Assembly: GCF_023273855.1 (NCBI RefSeq)
Contig: NZ_CP096884.1
Location: 186,001 to 250,000, forward strand
Length of the DNA: 64,000 nucleotides
Origin: Seonamhaeicola sp. ML3
GTDB lineage: Bacteria; Bacteroidota; Bacteroidia; Flavobacteriales; Flavobacteriaceae
Reading direction: 5' to 3'
A program made the position numbers and the translations under genes. Position 1 is the first letter of the stretch. Each line of letters starts with the position of its first letter. This document shows positions 33,427-41,350 of the stretch, in pieces. Under the pieces are notes generated by a model. It was not told where the DNA came from. It saw only the letters and a list, made by a program, of their open reading frames with translations, and made no database searches.

Positions 33427-35249
33427 AAATAAAGATTTGTGGAATGAAATATCAAGATAACATTGAGCAAGTTGCTGCACTGCAACCTGATTATCTTGGT
33501 TTTATTTTTTATGAAAAAACACCTAGGCACTTTGATACTAAGATTCCTGAAATTTCTAGTGATATAAAAAAAATCGGTGTTTTTGTAAATGAAAATTTAA
33601 ATACGGTCATTGAAAAAATCAATGAATTCGATTTACAAGCTGTTCAATTGCATGGAGAAGAAGCGCCTTACTATTGTAATATGCTCAGAACAACTACACT
33701 TTTATCTAAACCTGTTGAAGTCATCAAGGTGTTTTCCGTTATGGATGGTTTCAATTTTAAGGTGTTAGATGAATATGAGGATGTTTGTGATTACTATTTA
33801 TTCGATACTAAAGGAAAACTTCCAGGTGGTAATGGTTATAGGTTCGACTGGAGTCTTCTAAACGATTACCCATCAACCAAACCCTTCTTTTTAAGTGGTG
33901 GTATTGGTATAGATGAAGTCGAAGACATTAAGAAATTTAAAGCCAGTGATGCTTCTAAATATTGTTATAGTCTTGATGTTAATAGCAAATTTGAATTAGA
34001 ACCTGGACTTAAAAATGTTGGCGTTTTAAGAGAGTTTATAAACAAACTTAGTAATAACAAAAAAATGCAAGAATATAATGTAGACGAAAGAGGGTATTAT
34101 GGTGATTTTGGAGGAGCGTTTATACCCGAAATGCTATATCCTAATGTAGAGGAATTGAGGCAAAATTACCTCAAAATCATGGCAGAACCAGACTTTAAAA
34201 AGGAGTTTGACCAACTTTTAAAAGACTATGTTGGTAGACCTTCTCCCTTGTATTTTGCCAAACGACTTTCGGAAAAGTATAACACAAAAATTTACCTTAA
34301 GCGAGAAGACCTGAATCATACGGGTGCACACAAAATCAACAATACCATTGGGCAAATCTTAATGGCAAAACGATTGGGTAAAAAGAGGATTATTGCTGAA
34401 ACGGGTGCTGGACAACATGGTGTTGCCACAGCTACTGTATGCGCTTTAATGGGACTAGAGTGCATCGTTTATATGGGTGAAATTGATATTGCACGCCAGG
34501 CACCAAATGTTGCCAGAATGAAAATGTTAGGCTCTAAAGTAGTTCCTGCCCTATCAGGAAGTAGAACATTAAAAGATGCCACCAATGAAGCTATCCGTGA
34601 TTGGATTAATAATCCTGTAAATACACATTATATCATTGGATCAGCCATTGGCCCTCACCCCTATCCAGATATGGTAACGAGATTTCAATCAGTTATTTCT
34701 GAAGAAATTAAATGGCAACTAAAAGAACAAGAAGGACGTGAAAATCCTGATTATGTTGCAGCTTGTATTGGAGGCGGTAGTAATGCTGCCGGTACTTACT
34801 ATCATTTTCTACATGAAGAGAGTGTAAAAATTATTGCAGTTGAAGCAGCAGGTCTTGGTGTTGATTCTGGTGAAAGTGCCGCCACTTCGGTTTTAGGAAA
34901 AGAAGGTATTATTCATGGATGTAAAACCTTATTAATGCAAACTAACGACGGACAGATTACGGAACCTTATTCAATTTCAGCAGGTTTAGATTACCCCGGA
35001 GTTGGGCCGATGCATGCACATCTAGCTAAAACAGAACGTGCAGAATTCATATCTATAACAGATGATGATGCTATGAAGGCAGGATTAGAACTTTGCGAAT
35101 TAGAAGGTATAATTCCCGCTATTGAAAGCTCTCATGCTTTTGCTATTTTCAAACAAAAGCAATTTAAGCCAGATGATGTTGTGGTCATGTGCCTATCAGG
35201 ACGTGGCGATAAAGATTTACAGAATTATATTGATTATTTTAAGATATAG
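33423..35249 (+). CDS. trpF/trpB: Fused phosphoribosylanthranilate isomerase / tryptophan synthase beta (TrpF-TrpB)
   Basis: One uninterrupted 608-codon frame. Residues 1-214 are TrpF: KICGM (catalytic Cys), DYLGFIFYEKTPR, LFDTKGKLPGGNGYRFDW (catalytic Asp), LSGGIG. Residue 215 is Met (ATG 34065), where TrpB begins: EYNVDERGYYGDFGGAFIPEMLYPNVEELRQ, HTGAHKINN with the PLP lysine, GGGSNAAG, and 394 residues in all, the normal length. Both halves are full length with no linker beyond LSNNKK. The joint lies at a run of seven A (34058-34064), so a one-base indel would restore two overlapping genes. Confidence 0.9.
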   Translation: MKIKICGMKYQDNIEQVAALQPDYLGFIFYEKTPRHFDTKIPEISSDIKKIGVFVNENLNTVIEKINEFDLQAVQLHGEEAPYYCNMLRTTTLLSKPVEVIKVFSVMDGFNFKVLDEYEDVCDYYLFDTKGKLPGGNGYRFDWSLLNDYPSTKPFFLSGGIGIDEVEDIKKFKASDASKYCYSLDVNSKFELEPGLKNVGVLREFINKLSNNKKMQEYNVDERGYYGDFGGAFIPEMLYPNVEELRQNYLKIMAEPDFKKEFDQLLKDYVGRPSPLYFAKRLSEKYNTKIYLKREDLNHTGAHKINNTIGQILMAKRLGKKRIIAETGAGQHGVATATVCALMGLECIVYMGEIDIARQAPNVARMKMLGSKVVPALSGSRTLKDATNEAIRDWINNPVNTHYIIGSAIGPHPYPDMVTRFQSVISEEIKWQLKEQEGRENPDYVAACIGGGSNAAGTYYHFLHEESVKIIAVEAAGLGVDSGESAATSVLGKEGIIHGCKTLLMQTNDGQITEPYSISAGLDYPGVGPMHAHLAKTERAEFISITDDDAMKAGLELCELEGIIPAIESSHAFAIFKQKQFKPDDVVVMCLSGRGDKDLQNYIDYFKI

Positions 35250-35399
35250 ATTTATGGCGTTACTACAAGGGTCGAGCTTTCTCGAAAAGTTTTTCCTTAG
35301 CGGAGTTTAAGAGCTCTCTTTGAGTAGCTCCAATAATCGCTCAATCCCTTGCAGGCGCAAGAGTTTAGAAAATTGAAAAACAATTTAGAACTATAAAAA

Positions 35400-35647
35400 G
35401 TATTTAGCAAAAGGGCGAGTCCCGATTTCCGATGGAATCGGAATCATCAAAAACCAGAAATAATGAACGAAAGAGTGAAGATGCGAAGCAAAGCTTCAAG
35501 CACGAAACTCTGAAAGTGAATGATGCTATAGCAATTTCCTATTTTTGATTTGATTTTTTGGTTCGTTTTGCATCAAGGCAAAAATGAACAAAGCAAACAT
35601 AAAAAAAGTATAATTTAAAATAGATTCCTGCCTCCGCAGGAATGACA
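35400..35647 (+). repeat. Dispersed intergenic repeat element, copy 3 (trpB-trpA), 392-bp gene-free gap
   Basis: The gap 35250-35641 has no supported gene. Its last 250 bases match copy 1 closely (CCAGAAATAATGAACGAA, GATGCGAAGCAAAGCTTC, TTTGATTTGATTTTTTGGTT, CGTTTTGCATCAAGGCAA), ending with the palindrome ATTCCTGCCTCCGCAGGAATGACA at the trpA start. The first 150 bases contain an unrelated hairpin-rich stretch (35262-35300) I cannot assign. Confidence 0.75.
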
Positions 35648-36418
35648 GAAAAAATGAATCGTATACAAGAAAAGCTAAAGGAAGACAAAAAACTGCTTTC
35701 AATATACTTTACAGCAGGATACCCTAACTTAGATGAGACCGTTAAAATCATTCAAGATTTAGAAAAAAGTGGAGTCGACATGATAGAAATAGGCCTACCA
35801 TTTAGTGACCCATTAGCAGATGGACCAACAATTCAAGATAGCTCAACACAGGCTTTGAAAAATGGTATGACCACTGAAGTTCTGTTCAATCAGCTAAAAG
35901 ACATTAGGAAGTCGGTTAATATTCCTTTAATCATAATGGGATATTTTAATCCTATGTTACAATATGGTGTTGAAGATTTCTGTAAAAAATGTCAAGAGAT
36001 TGGTATTGATGGTTTAATCATTCCTGATTTACCTGTAGACGTTTATCACGAGGAATATCAATCCACTTTTGAAAAATACGGGTTAATAAATGTATTCTTA
36101 ATTACACCTCAAACCAGTGATGAGCGCATTAAATTTATCGATTCAGTTTCAAACGGTTTTATTTATATGGTAAGCAGTGCAAGTACAACTGGCGCAAAGT
36201 CTGGCTTTGGAGACGAGCAAACCGAATATTTTGAACGAATCGATAACCTTAATTTAAACAACCCACAAATTGTTGGTTTCGGAATCAGCAACAATAATAC
36301 TTTTACAGCTGCAACCAAATACGCTAAAGGCGCTATTATTGGGAGTGCATTTGTTAAACATGTTACGAATGAGGGTACTGATAACATTCACTCTTTTGTC
36401 AAAAGTATTTTAGAATAG
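35642..36418 (+). CDS. trpA: Tryptophan synthase alpha chain
   Basis: A 258-residue TIM barrel (254 from ATG 35654, MNRIQEKLKEDK). It splits indole-3-glycerol phosphate and channels indole to TrpB. MIEIGLPFSDPLADGPTIQDSS contains the catalytic Glu and Asp; YMVSSASTTGAKSGF is the phosphate loop region. Last trp gene. The repeat-derived ATG 35642 (ATGACA) is in frame and adds MTEK. Confidence 0.96.
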   Translation: MTEKMNRIQEKLKEDKKLLSIYFTAGYPNLDETVKIIQDLEKSGVDMIEIGLPFSDPLADGPTIQDSSTQALKNGMTTEVLFNQLKDIRKSVNIPLIIMGYFNPMLQYGVEDFCKKCQEIGIDGLIIPDLPVDVYHEEYQSTFEKYGLINVFLITPQTSDERIKFIDSVSNGFIYMVSSASTTGAKSGFGDEQTEYFERIDNLNLNNPQIVGFGISNNNTFTAATKYAKGAIIGSAFVKHVTNEGTDNIHSFVKSILE

Positions 36419-36442
36419 GTTAATTAATATTAATTGGCTATA

Positions 36443-36468
36443 TTTGGTAAACCAATTTGGTAAACCAA
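36443..36468 (+). promoter_or_regulatory. Tandem operator-like repeat before the lyase-like gene
   Basis: TTTGGTAAACCAA occurs twice in perfect tandem (36443-36455, 36456-36468), ending 4 bases before the ATG at 36473. Each unit has dyad symmetry TTGGT-AA-ACCAA. The TGGT-N2-ACCA core resembles sites of GntR-family regulators (known for that family; assignment here is inference). Confidence 0.6.
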
Positions 36469-36472
36469 ATAT

Positions 36473-37558
36473 ATGTTTAGATTAAAGTTCCAATTATTTT
36501 CCTTATTGCTAGTTTTTTTTGTCTCTAAAACTTCTTATTCCCAAATAGTTTTAGATGCTGATGGACCAGGAAACACCTACGAATTAATCACTTCGGTATT
36601 AGCTCCAGGTTATAACCCTATTGAAGTCCCTGATTGTAATCACGGAACTTTTGCTAGACATATTGATGAAGTATACGACAGTGATTTAAATGATAATGTT
36701 TTCAGATTTCACATTCATGTTACAGATGATGATGACCGCTGCATTAATTTCGACCGACAAAGAAACGAGATTAAATCTTATGATAAATCTCCTGATAACC
36801 TCAAGGCTGTTGAAGGGGAAACGGTAATATATAAATGGAAGTTTAAACTAGATGCTGGATTTCAGGCTTCTCCTAACTTTACTCATTTACATCAGTTAAA
36901 ATCTGTTGGAGGGCTTTATTCTAGCATGCCAATGTACACGCTTACAGCACGAAAAGCCACACCAGATAGAATAGAGTTACGTTATGCAGAAACTAACTCT
37001 CAAACGACTTTAATACAAACTGATATCGCACCTTTTAAAGGTGTATGGGTAGAAGCAACAGAGACCATAAAATTTGGTACAAACTCAAGCCCTAACGCTG
37101 GCACATATTCGCTAGAATTAAAGAAAGTTAGCAATCAAACGGTTTTGTTGTCCTATTCTGATAATGCCACAAAGAATTGGCAAACAGATGCAGATTTTGT
37201 TCGCCCTAAATGGGGTATTTATAGAAGCTTAAACAATTCGCAAGACTTAAGAGATGAAGAAGTTCTTTTTGCTAATTTCAGCATTGAAGAAGTTTCAAGT
37301 TTAAGCATCGACAACACCATTACATCTTCTTTCAAACTACATCCCAATCCAGTTAAAAACTTGTTACATATTGAAAACTTAAATGGACTAAACTTAAATT
37401 CAGTGATTATCAATGATTCACTTGGAAAGCGAGTTCTAAAGATAAATGCATATAACAAGAAACCAATAGATATTTCTAACTTCCCTGCTGGCATTTACTT
37501 TATTATCTTGAAAGCAAAAAACAATATAATTAGCAGAAAAAAAATTGTTAAAATTTAA
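36473..37558 (+). CDS. Secreted polysaccharide-lyase-like protein with T9SS sorting domain
   Basis: A 361-residue exported protein: signal peptide (LFSLLLVFFVSKTSYS), a beta-jelly-roll-like domain (residues about 22-275), and a T9SS type A C-terminal sorting domain (FKLHPNPVKNLLHIENLNG to PAGIYFIILKAKNNIISRKKIVKI). The catalytic part contains RQRNEIKSYDKSPDNLKAVEGETVIYKWKFKLD and FTHLHQLKSVGG, a pattern seen in heparin-lyase/glucuronan-lyase-like concanavalin-A-fold polysaccharide lyases. I cannot fix the PL family. It probably acts on an acidic polysaccharide outside the cell. Controlled through the tandem repeat just upstream. Confidence 0.75.
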   Translation: MFRLKFQLFSLLLVFFVSKTSYSQIVLDADGPGNTYELITSVLAPGYNPIEVPDCNHGTFARHIDEVYDSDLNDNVFRFHIHVTDDDDRCINFDRQRNEIKSYDKSPDNLKAVEGETVIYKWKFKLDAGFQASPNFTHLHQLKSVGGLYSSMPMYTLTARKATPDRIELRYAETNSQTTLIQTDIAPFKGVWVEATETIKFGTNSSPNAGTYSLELKKVSNQTVLLSYSDNATKNWQTDADFVRPKWGIYRSLNNSQDLRDEEVLFANFSIEEVSSLSIDNTITSSFKLHPNPVKNLLHIENLNGLNLNSVIINDSLGKRVLKINAYNKKPIDISNFPAGIYFIILKAKNNIISRKKIVKI

Positions 37559-37588
37559 GTTTTAAAACAATCAATCCTTAACTTCACT

Positions 37589-37606
37589 ATTCTGTAAAAA
37601 CAGAAT
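37589..37606. promoter_or_regulatory. Perfect inverted repeat upstream of photolyase
   Basis: ATTCTGT-AAAA-ACAGAAT, a 7-4-7 perfect palindrome ending 3 bases before the photolyase ATG at 37610. There is no T-run, so it is more like an operator than a terminator. Confidence 0.45.
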
Positions 37607-37609
37607 AAA

Positions 37610-38899
37610 ATGCCTGCTGAAAAAATTTCTATATTTTGGTTTAGAAGAGATTTAAGACTTGAGGATAACACCGCTCTAACTCACGCCTTAAATTCGGAAT
37701 ACCCCGTGCTACCTATTTTCATTTTTGATGATGGGATTTTAAATGAATTAGATAAAGATGATGCCAGAGTCAACTTTATCCACTCCACTTTATCTTCAAT
37801 TTCTTCGAAAATAAATAAAGAATTTGGCGGTTCACTTTATGTTTTAAAAGGTACACCTTTAGAGCAATGGCAATTCCTTCTTGAAAACTATGACATACAA
37901 GGTGTTTATGCAAACGAGGATTACGAACCCTATGCCATAAAGAGAGATAGTGAAATAAAAAAACTACTGTCAACTAAAGCAATCCAACTTAATCTTTACA
38001 AAGACCAAGTTATTTTTGCCAAAAATGACGTTCTAAAAAAAGACAACACACCGTATACTGTTTTTACTCCTTTTAAAAATCAGTGGTTAAAAAAATTTGA
38101 CGATAGTCTAACCTCAGAGCAAAAGAGTAAAAATATATCCAATTTCTATAAAACAGGTTTTCCATTCCCAAGTTTAACAGACATAGGTTTTACTTCATCG
38201 GCAATTGAAGTGAAGGACTATCGTATAAACGATTTAGAGAATTACGAAGCTGAAAGGAATTTTCCAGCACTTGATAAAACCAGTTACCTGTCTCCACATT
38301 TGAGATTTGGGACAGTTAGTGTTCGTAAACTAGTGAAACATTTTAAGCAAAATGCAACCTTCTTATCAGAACTTATTTGGAGAGAGTTTTTTATGCAAAT
38401 CCTTTTTCATTTTCCAGATGTAGTGCAACATAATTTCAAAAGAAAATATGATCATATACCCTGGCGTAATAACGAAGAAGAATTTGAACAATGGAAACAA
38501 GGCAAAACGGGTTATCCTATGGTTGATGCAGGTATGCGCGAACTAAATGCAACAGGATACATGCATAACCGAGTGAGAATGGTTGTGGCTAGTTTTTTAT
38601 GCAAACACTTATTAATTGATTGGCGATGGGGTGAAGCTTATTTTGCAAAGAAACTCCTTGATTTTGAATTATCTTCAAATAATGGTAATTGGCAGTGGGC
38701 TGCTGGAACAGGTTGCGATGCGGCGCCTTACTTTAGAGTTTTCAATCCTTCCGAACAAGTAAAGAAATTTGACAAAAACCTCAGCTATATCAACAAATGG
38801 GTTCCAGAATTAAATTCGCTTGAATACCCAGCCCCAATGGTTGATCATAAAGAAGCTCGGGAAAGGGCTATTTCTACCTATAAGAATGCCTTAAGCTAG
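37610..38899 (+). CDS. phrB: Deoxyribodipyrimidine photolyase / cryptochrome family
   Basis: A 429-residue flavoprotein. The N-terminal photolyase domain begins SIFWFRRDLRLEDNTAL. The FAD-binding C-terminal domain has TSYLSPHLRFGTVSVRKL, WREFFMQILFHFP, GYPMVDAGMRELNATGYMHNRVRMVVASFLCKHLLIDWRWGEAYF, and NNGNWQWAAGTGCDAAPYFRVFNP. It matches class I CPD photolyases, which repair UV-induced cyclobutane dimers with blue light. A photosensory cryptochrome role cannot be excluded. It sits next to but divergent in function from the lyase-like gene. Confidence 0.93.
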   Translation: MPAEKISIFWFRRDLRLEDNTALTHALNSEYPVLPIFIFDDGILNELDKDDARVNFIHSTLSSISSKINKEFGGSLYVLKGTPLEQWQFLLENYDIQGVYANEDYEPYAIKRDSEIKKLLSTKAIQLNLYKDQVIFAKNDVLKKDNTPYTVFTPFKNQWLKKFDDSLTSEQKSKNISNFYKTGFPFPSLTDIGFTSSAIEVKDYRINDLENYEAERNFPALDKTSYLSPHLRFGTVSVRKLVKHFKQNATFLSELIWREFFMQILFHFPDVVQHNFKRKYDHIPWRNNEEEFEQWKQGKTGYPMVDAGMRELNATGYMHNRVRMVVASFLCKHLLIDWRWGEAYFAKKLLDFELSSNNGNWQWAAGTGCDAAPYFRVFNPSEQVKKFDKNLSYINKWVPELNSLEYPAPMVDHKEARERAISTYKNALS

Positions 38900-38900
38900 C

Positions 38901-39812
38901 CTAATGCTTTCTCAGTAAATCTTCTAGAGTAGGTTTTAAATGGTGATGCTCAAAATGAAAACCTTTACTTTCTATTTTTTTAGAACTTACCCGCTGGCTA
39001 TCAAACAATACCGTGTGCATTTCCCCGAGAATAAGTTTCATAACAAACTTTGGAATATTAGGCAGGAACAATGGCCTTCTTATGACCTTAGCAATGGTTC
39101 TTGTAAGCTCTTTATTTGTAACTGGGTTTGGGGCAACACCATTGTATGTTCCAGTAAGATTATTGTTAATGATATACAAAAACATATTAGCTAAATCCTT
39201 GATATGAATCCATGATTGCCACTGCTTACCACTACCAAAAGCTGCTCCTACTCCAAATTTTATTGGCTTAATCATTTGAGGTAGCGCCCCTCCTTTATCT
39301 GACATCACCAACCCAATTCTTATTCGGGAAACCGGTACATTAATATCAGAAAATCCATTAACTGCTTTTTCCCATACTTCTACAACTTCACCCAAAAAAG
39401 ACTCATCAACTTCCTTAAAAGTCTCTTCGTAATAATTCACCAAAGAACTGGGATAAATACTAATCCCACTTGCAGAAACAATTTGTTTTATACTGTGAGA
39501 TTCACCTTTTAAGGCGTTAATTAGTAACTCGGCACTCTTTACTCTACTCGATAAAATCTCTTTTTTATATTCGGGTGTCCAACGTTTTGAAACTGTAGCT
39601 CCAGCGAGATGGATAATGGCATCTACATTCTTAAAACATGCTTTATCTATTTCTTGGGTCACCAAGTTCCAATAAAATCCATGATAATGTTCATCAGTCT
39701 TTATTTTAGATTTATTGGTAGTAAGATAATTAACCATTATGCCTTGTTCATGACAAGATTTAACGATTTGTTGTCCTATGAGACCTGTGGCTCCTGTTAT
39801 TAATACCCTCAT
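38901..39812 (-). CDS. TIGR01777 family NAD-dependent epimerase-like protein (YfcH)
   Basis: A 303-residue SDR protein. The dinucleotide-binding start is VLITGATGLIGQQIV, followed by VDAIIHLAGATVSKRWTPEYKKEILSSRV, and the C-terminal DUF1731 segment LFLPNIPKFVMKLILGEMHTVLFDSQRVSSKKIESKGFHFEH. The family occurs widely (E. coli YfcH) and its substrate is unknown. It lies tail-to-tail with photolyase (1-base gap), a neighbour pairing often seen in Bacteroidota. Confidence 0.88.
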   Translation of the reverse strand: MRVLITGATGLIGQQIVKSCHEQGIMVNYLTTNKSKIKTDEHYHGFYWNLVTQEIDKACFKNVDAIIHLAGATVSKRWTPEYKKEILSSRVKSAELLINALKGESHSIKQIVSASGISIYPSSLVNYYEETFKEVDESFLGEVVEVWEKAVNGFSDINVPVSRIRIGLVMSDKGGALPQMIKPIKFGVGAAFGSGKQWQSWIHIKDLANMFLYIINNNLTGTYNGVAPNPVTNKELTRTIAKVIRRPLFLPNIPKFVMKLILGEMHTVLFDSQRVSSKKIESKGFHFEHHHLKPTLEDLLRKH

Positions 39813-39910
39813 ACATTAAAATTACGAAATGGAGATTCCATTTGCTAATAAATTAAGTTAGGTTTAACAGTTGGGATAAAAGACAGGAGACCGATGACAA
39901 ATAATATAGA

Positions 39911-39945
39911 ACTGTAAACTGCTCACTGCATACTGCTAACTGAAC
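39911..39945 (-). repeat. Degenerate heptamer tract ACTGnnn x 5 at the mnmD 3' end
   Basis: Five units of a 7-base period: ACTGTAA, ACTGCTC, ACTGCAT, ACTGCTA, ACTGAAC. It overlaps the last codons and stop (39923-39925) of mnmD, as the GTTAGCT tract overlaps trpG. Confidence 0.75.
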
Positions 39946-40654
39946 ACTTGATTGCCCTCAACATTTCACGTTTGCCAGGAGGACCAGGGAGTTTTTCCAC
40001 TGAAAACCCAACGGACTGCATAGCTCTACGCACGCTTCCTTTTGCGGAATAAGTCACCAAAACACCATTGTCTTTTAAAGCATCATACATTCTTTTAAAA
40101 ATCTCTTCGGTCCACAACTCTGGCTGTACCCTTGCTCCAAAGGCATCAAAATAGATAAGATTAAAAGCCTCTTTATCTTCAATCTCATCGAAAAACTTAT
40201 GTTGTTTTATAAGTGAAAACTTTTCAGAAAGTTGGTGTTTTCCCTCCCAAAGTATGTTGTGAATCAATTCAAATGTTTCAACAGCTTTAGGAACATTCAA
40301 TTCAGAAGCATAGTTCAAAAGTTCTATTTCATCTTTAGAAACAGGATACCCTTCAACACCTACATAATCAATTTTGGCTTTAATCTTAGCAGATTCCAAA
40401 AATGTGATTAAAGCATTAAGGCCTGTTCCAAAACCAATTTCTAGAATGGATAAATCTTTATTAGACTTCTCGACTCCGCTCGAAGTGACATCTATGGTTA
40501 ATTCATTTACATTCCAAAGATGATGCAACCCATATTTTATAAATACATGATACGCTTCTTGGATAGCACCGTGCTTTGAATGGTATTGTTCATTCCACTT
40601 TGGAATATGAATGGTGGTTGAACCATCGGCAGTAATAATAATTTCCCTCTTCAA
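39923..40654 (-). CDS. mnmD: tRNA (5-methylaminomethyl-2-thiouridine) methyltransferase MnmD
   Basis: A 243-residue class I methyltransferase of the MnmD (DUF752) family. It methylates the aminomethyl group of wobble uridine 34 in tRNAs read by split codon boxes. It has AYHVFIKYGLHHLWN, ILEIGFGTGLNALITFLE (SAM site) and FNLIYFDAFGARVQPELWTEEIFKRMYDALKDNGVLVTYSAKGSVRRAMQ. Between residues about 58 and 68 is an insertion TSSGVEKSNK encoded by a palindromic repeat (40466-40490). The C-terminus is encoded by a degenerate heptamer repeat. Co-transcribed with the DUF4920 gene (2-base gap). Confidence 0.9.
   Translation of the reverse strand: MKREIIITADGSTTIHIPKWNEQYHSKHGAIQEAYHVFIKYGLHHLWNVNELTIDVTSSGVEKSNKDLSILEIGFGTGLNALITFLESAKIKAKIDYVGVEGYPVSKDEIELLNYASELNVPKAVETFELIHNILWEGKHQLSEKFSLIKQHKFFDEIEDKEAFNLIYFDAFGARVQPELWTEEIFKRMYDALKDNGVLVTYSAKGSVRRAMQSVGFSVEKLPGPPGKREMLRAIKCSVSSMQ
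40464..40490 (-). repeat. Palindromic repeat inserted in mnmD coding sequence
   Basis: CTTCTCGACTCCGCTCGAAG followed by TGACA. This stem-loop type with TGACA tail is a common intergenic repeat in flavobacterial genomes (known generally), but here it is translated in frame inside MnmD as TSSGVEKS. Confidence 0.65.
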
Positions 40655-40656
40655 AA

Positions 40657-41151
40657 TTATTGCGCTACTAAAACACCATCGGCCTCAAAAGAAAATGTCT
40701 TTTTCGATTCTGTTATGGCAGCAATTTCTTGTTTAGATTTTCCTGCATCTTCGGCATAATGTTTCAATTCATCAACCGGTACCTCATTAACAAAAGCTTT
40801 TCCGTTTACAATGACTTGTTTCCCTTTAATATCTTTTGGAACAAAAAAACCATAATCCTTAAATTTAACCATAGCTTCTTTTCCTTCTCCTAATTGTAAT
40901 GTCATCCAACACCCTTTGGCTTGGCAAACATCTGTTACAGTAGCTATCATCTTAGAGTTAATACTATCTCTGGCATTCATATCTTGGTAATGATAAAGCA
41001 TAGATGAAGCAGCTATGGCATCATCGCCAATAATCTCTTTTCCATAAGATAGGTATTCAATTTTAGGAACTTTATTTGGGGTTTCTTCTACTTTCTCTTT
41101 ACAAGAATTCAGAATTAAAGTGCAAACAAACACAACGATAAGCGTCCTCAT
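40657..41151 (-). CDS. DUF4920 lipoprotein
   Basis: A 164-residue lipoprotein (LIVVFVCTLILNSC) with a DUF4920 domain: YGKEI, KMIATVTDVCQAKGCWMTLQLGEGKEAMVKFKDYGFFVPKDIKGKQVIVNGKAF. The CQAKGCW motif, with two Cys, is typical of the family and may bind metal or be redox active (inference). It is first in a two-gene operon with mnmD. Confidence 0.87.
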   Translation of the reverse strand: MRTLIVVFVCTLILNSCKEKVEETPNKVPKIEYLSYGKEIIGDDAIAASSMLYHYQDMNARDSINSKMIATVTDVCQAKGCWMTLQLGEGKEAMVKFKDYGFFVPKDIKGKQVIVNGKAFVNEVPVDELKHYAEDAGKSKQEIAAITESKKTFSFEADGVLVAQ

Positions 41152-41350
41152 AGTGGTAAATTTTAAACGATTTAGTAAAGATACCGCTTTTTAACCTTTA
41201 TGCTTTGAGTCATCCCCTTAAAACGACTAGATTAATAAATTAAAAACAACAGATCACAAGGTCTTTTCTTCAAAAAAAGATTATGCCTAGCAAACATTTT
41301 CTACCTGCACAAAAACTAGGATTAATAGGTAGGGTTCGTGGAAGGTTTGC

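Noticed and set aside
35539-35751. Minus-strand frame with VIPAEAGI
   Set aside because: Same reason: it covers repeat copy 3 and the trpA start.
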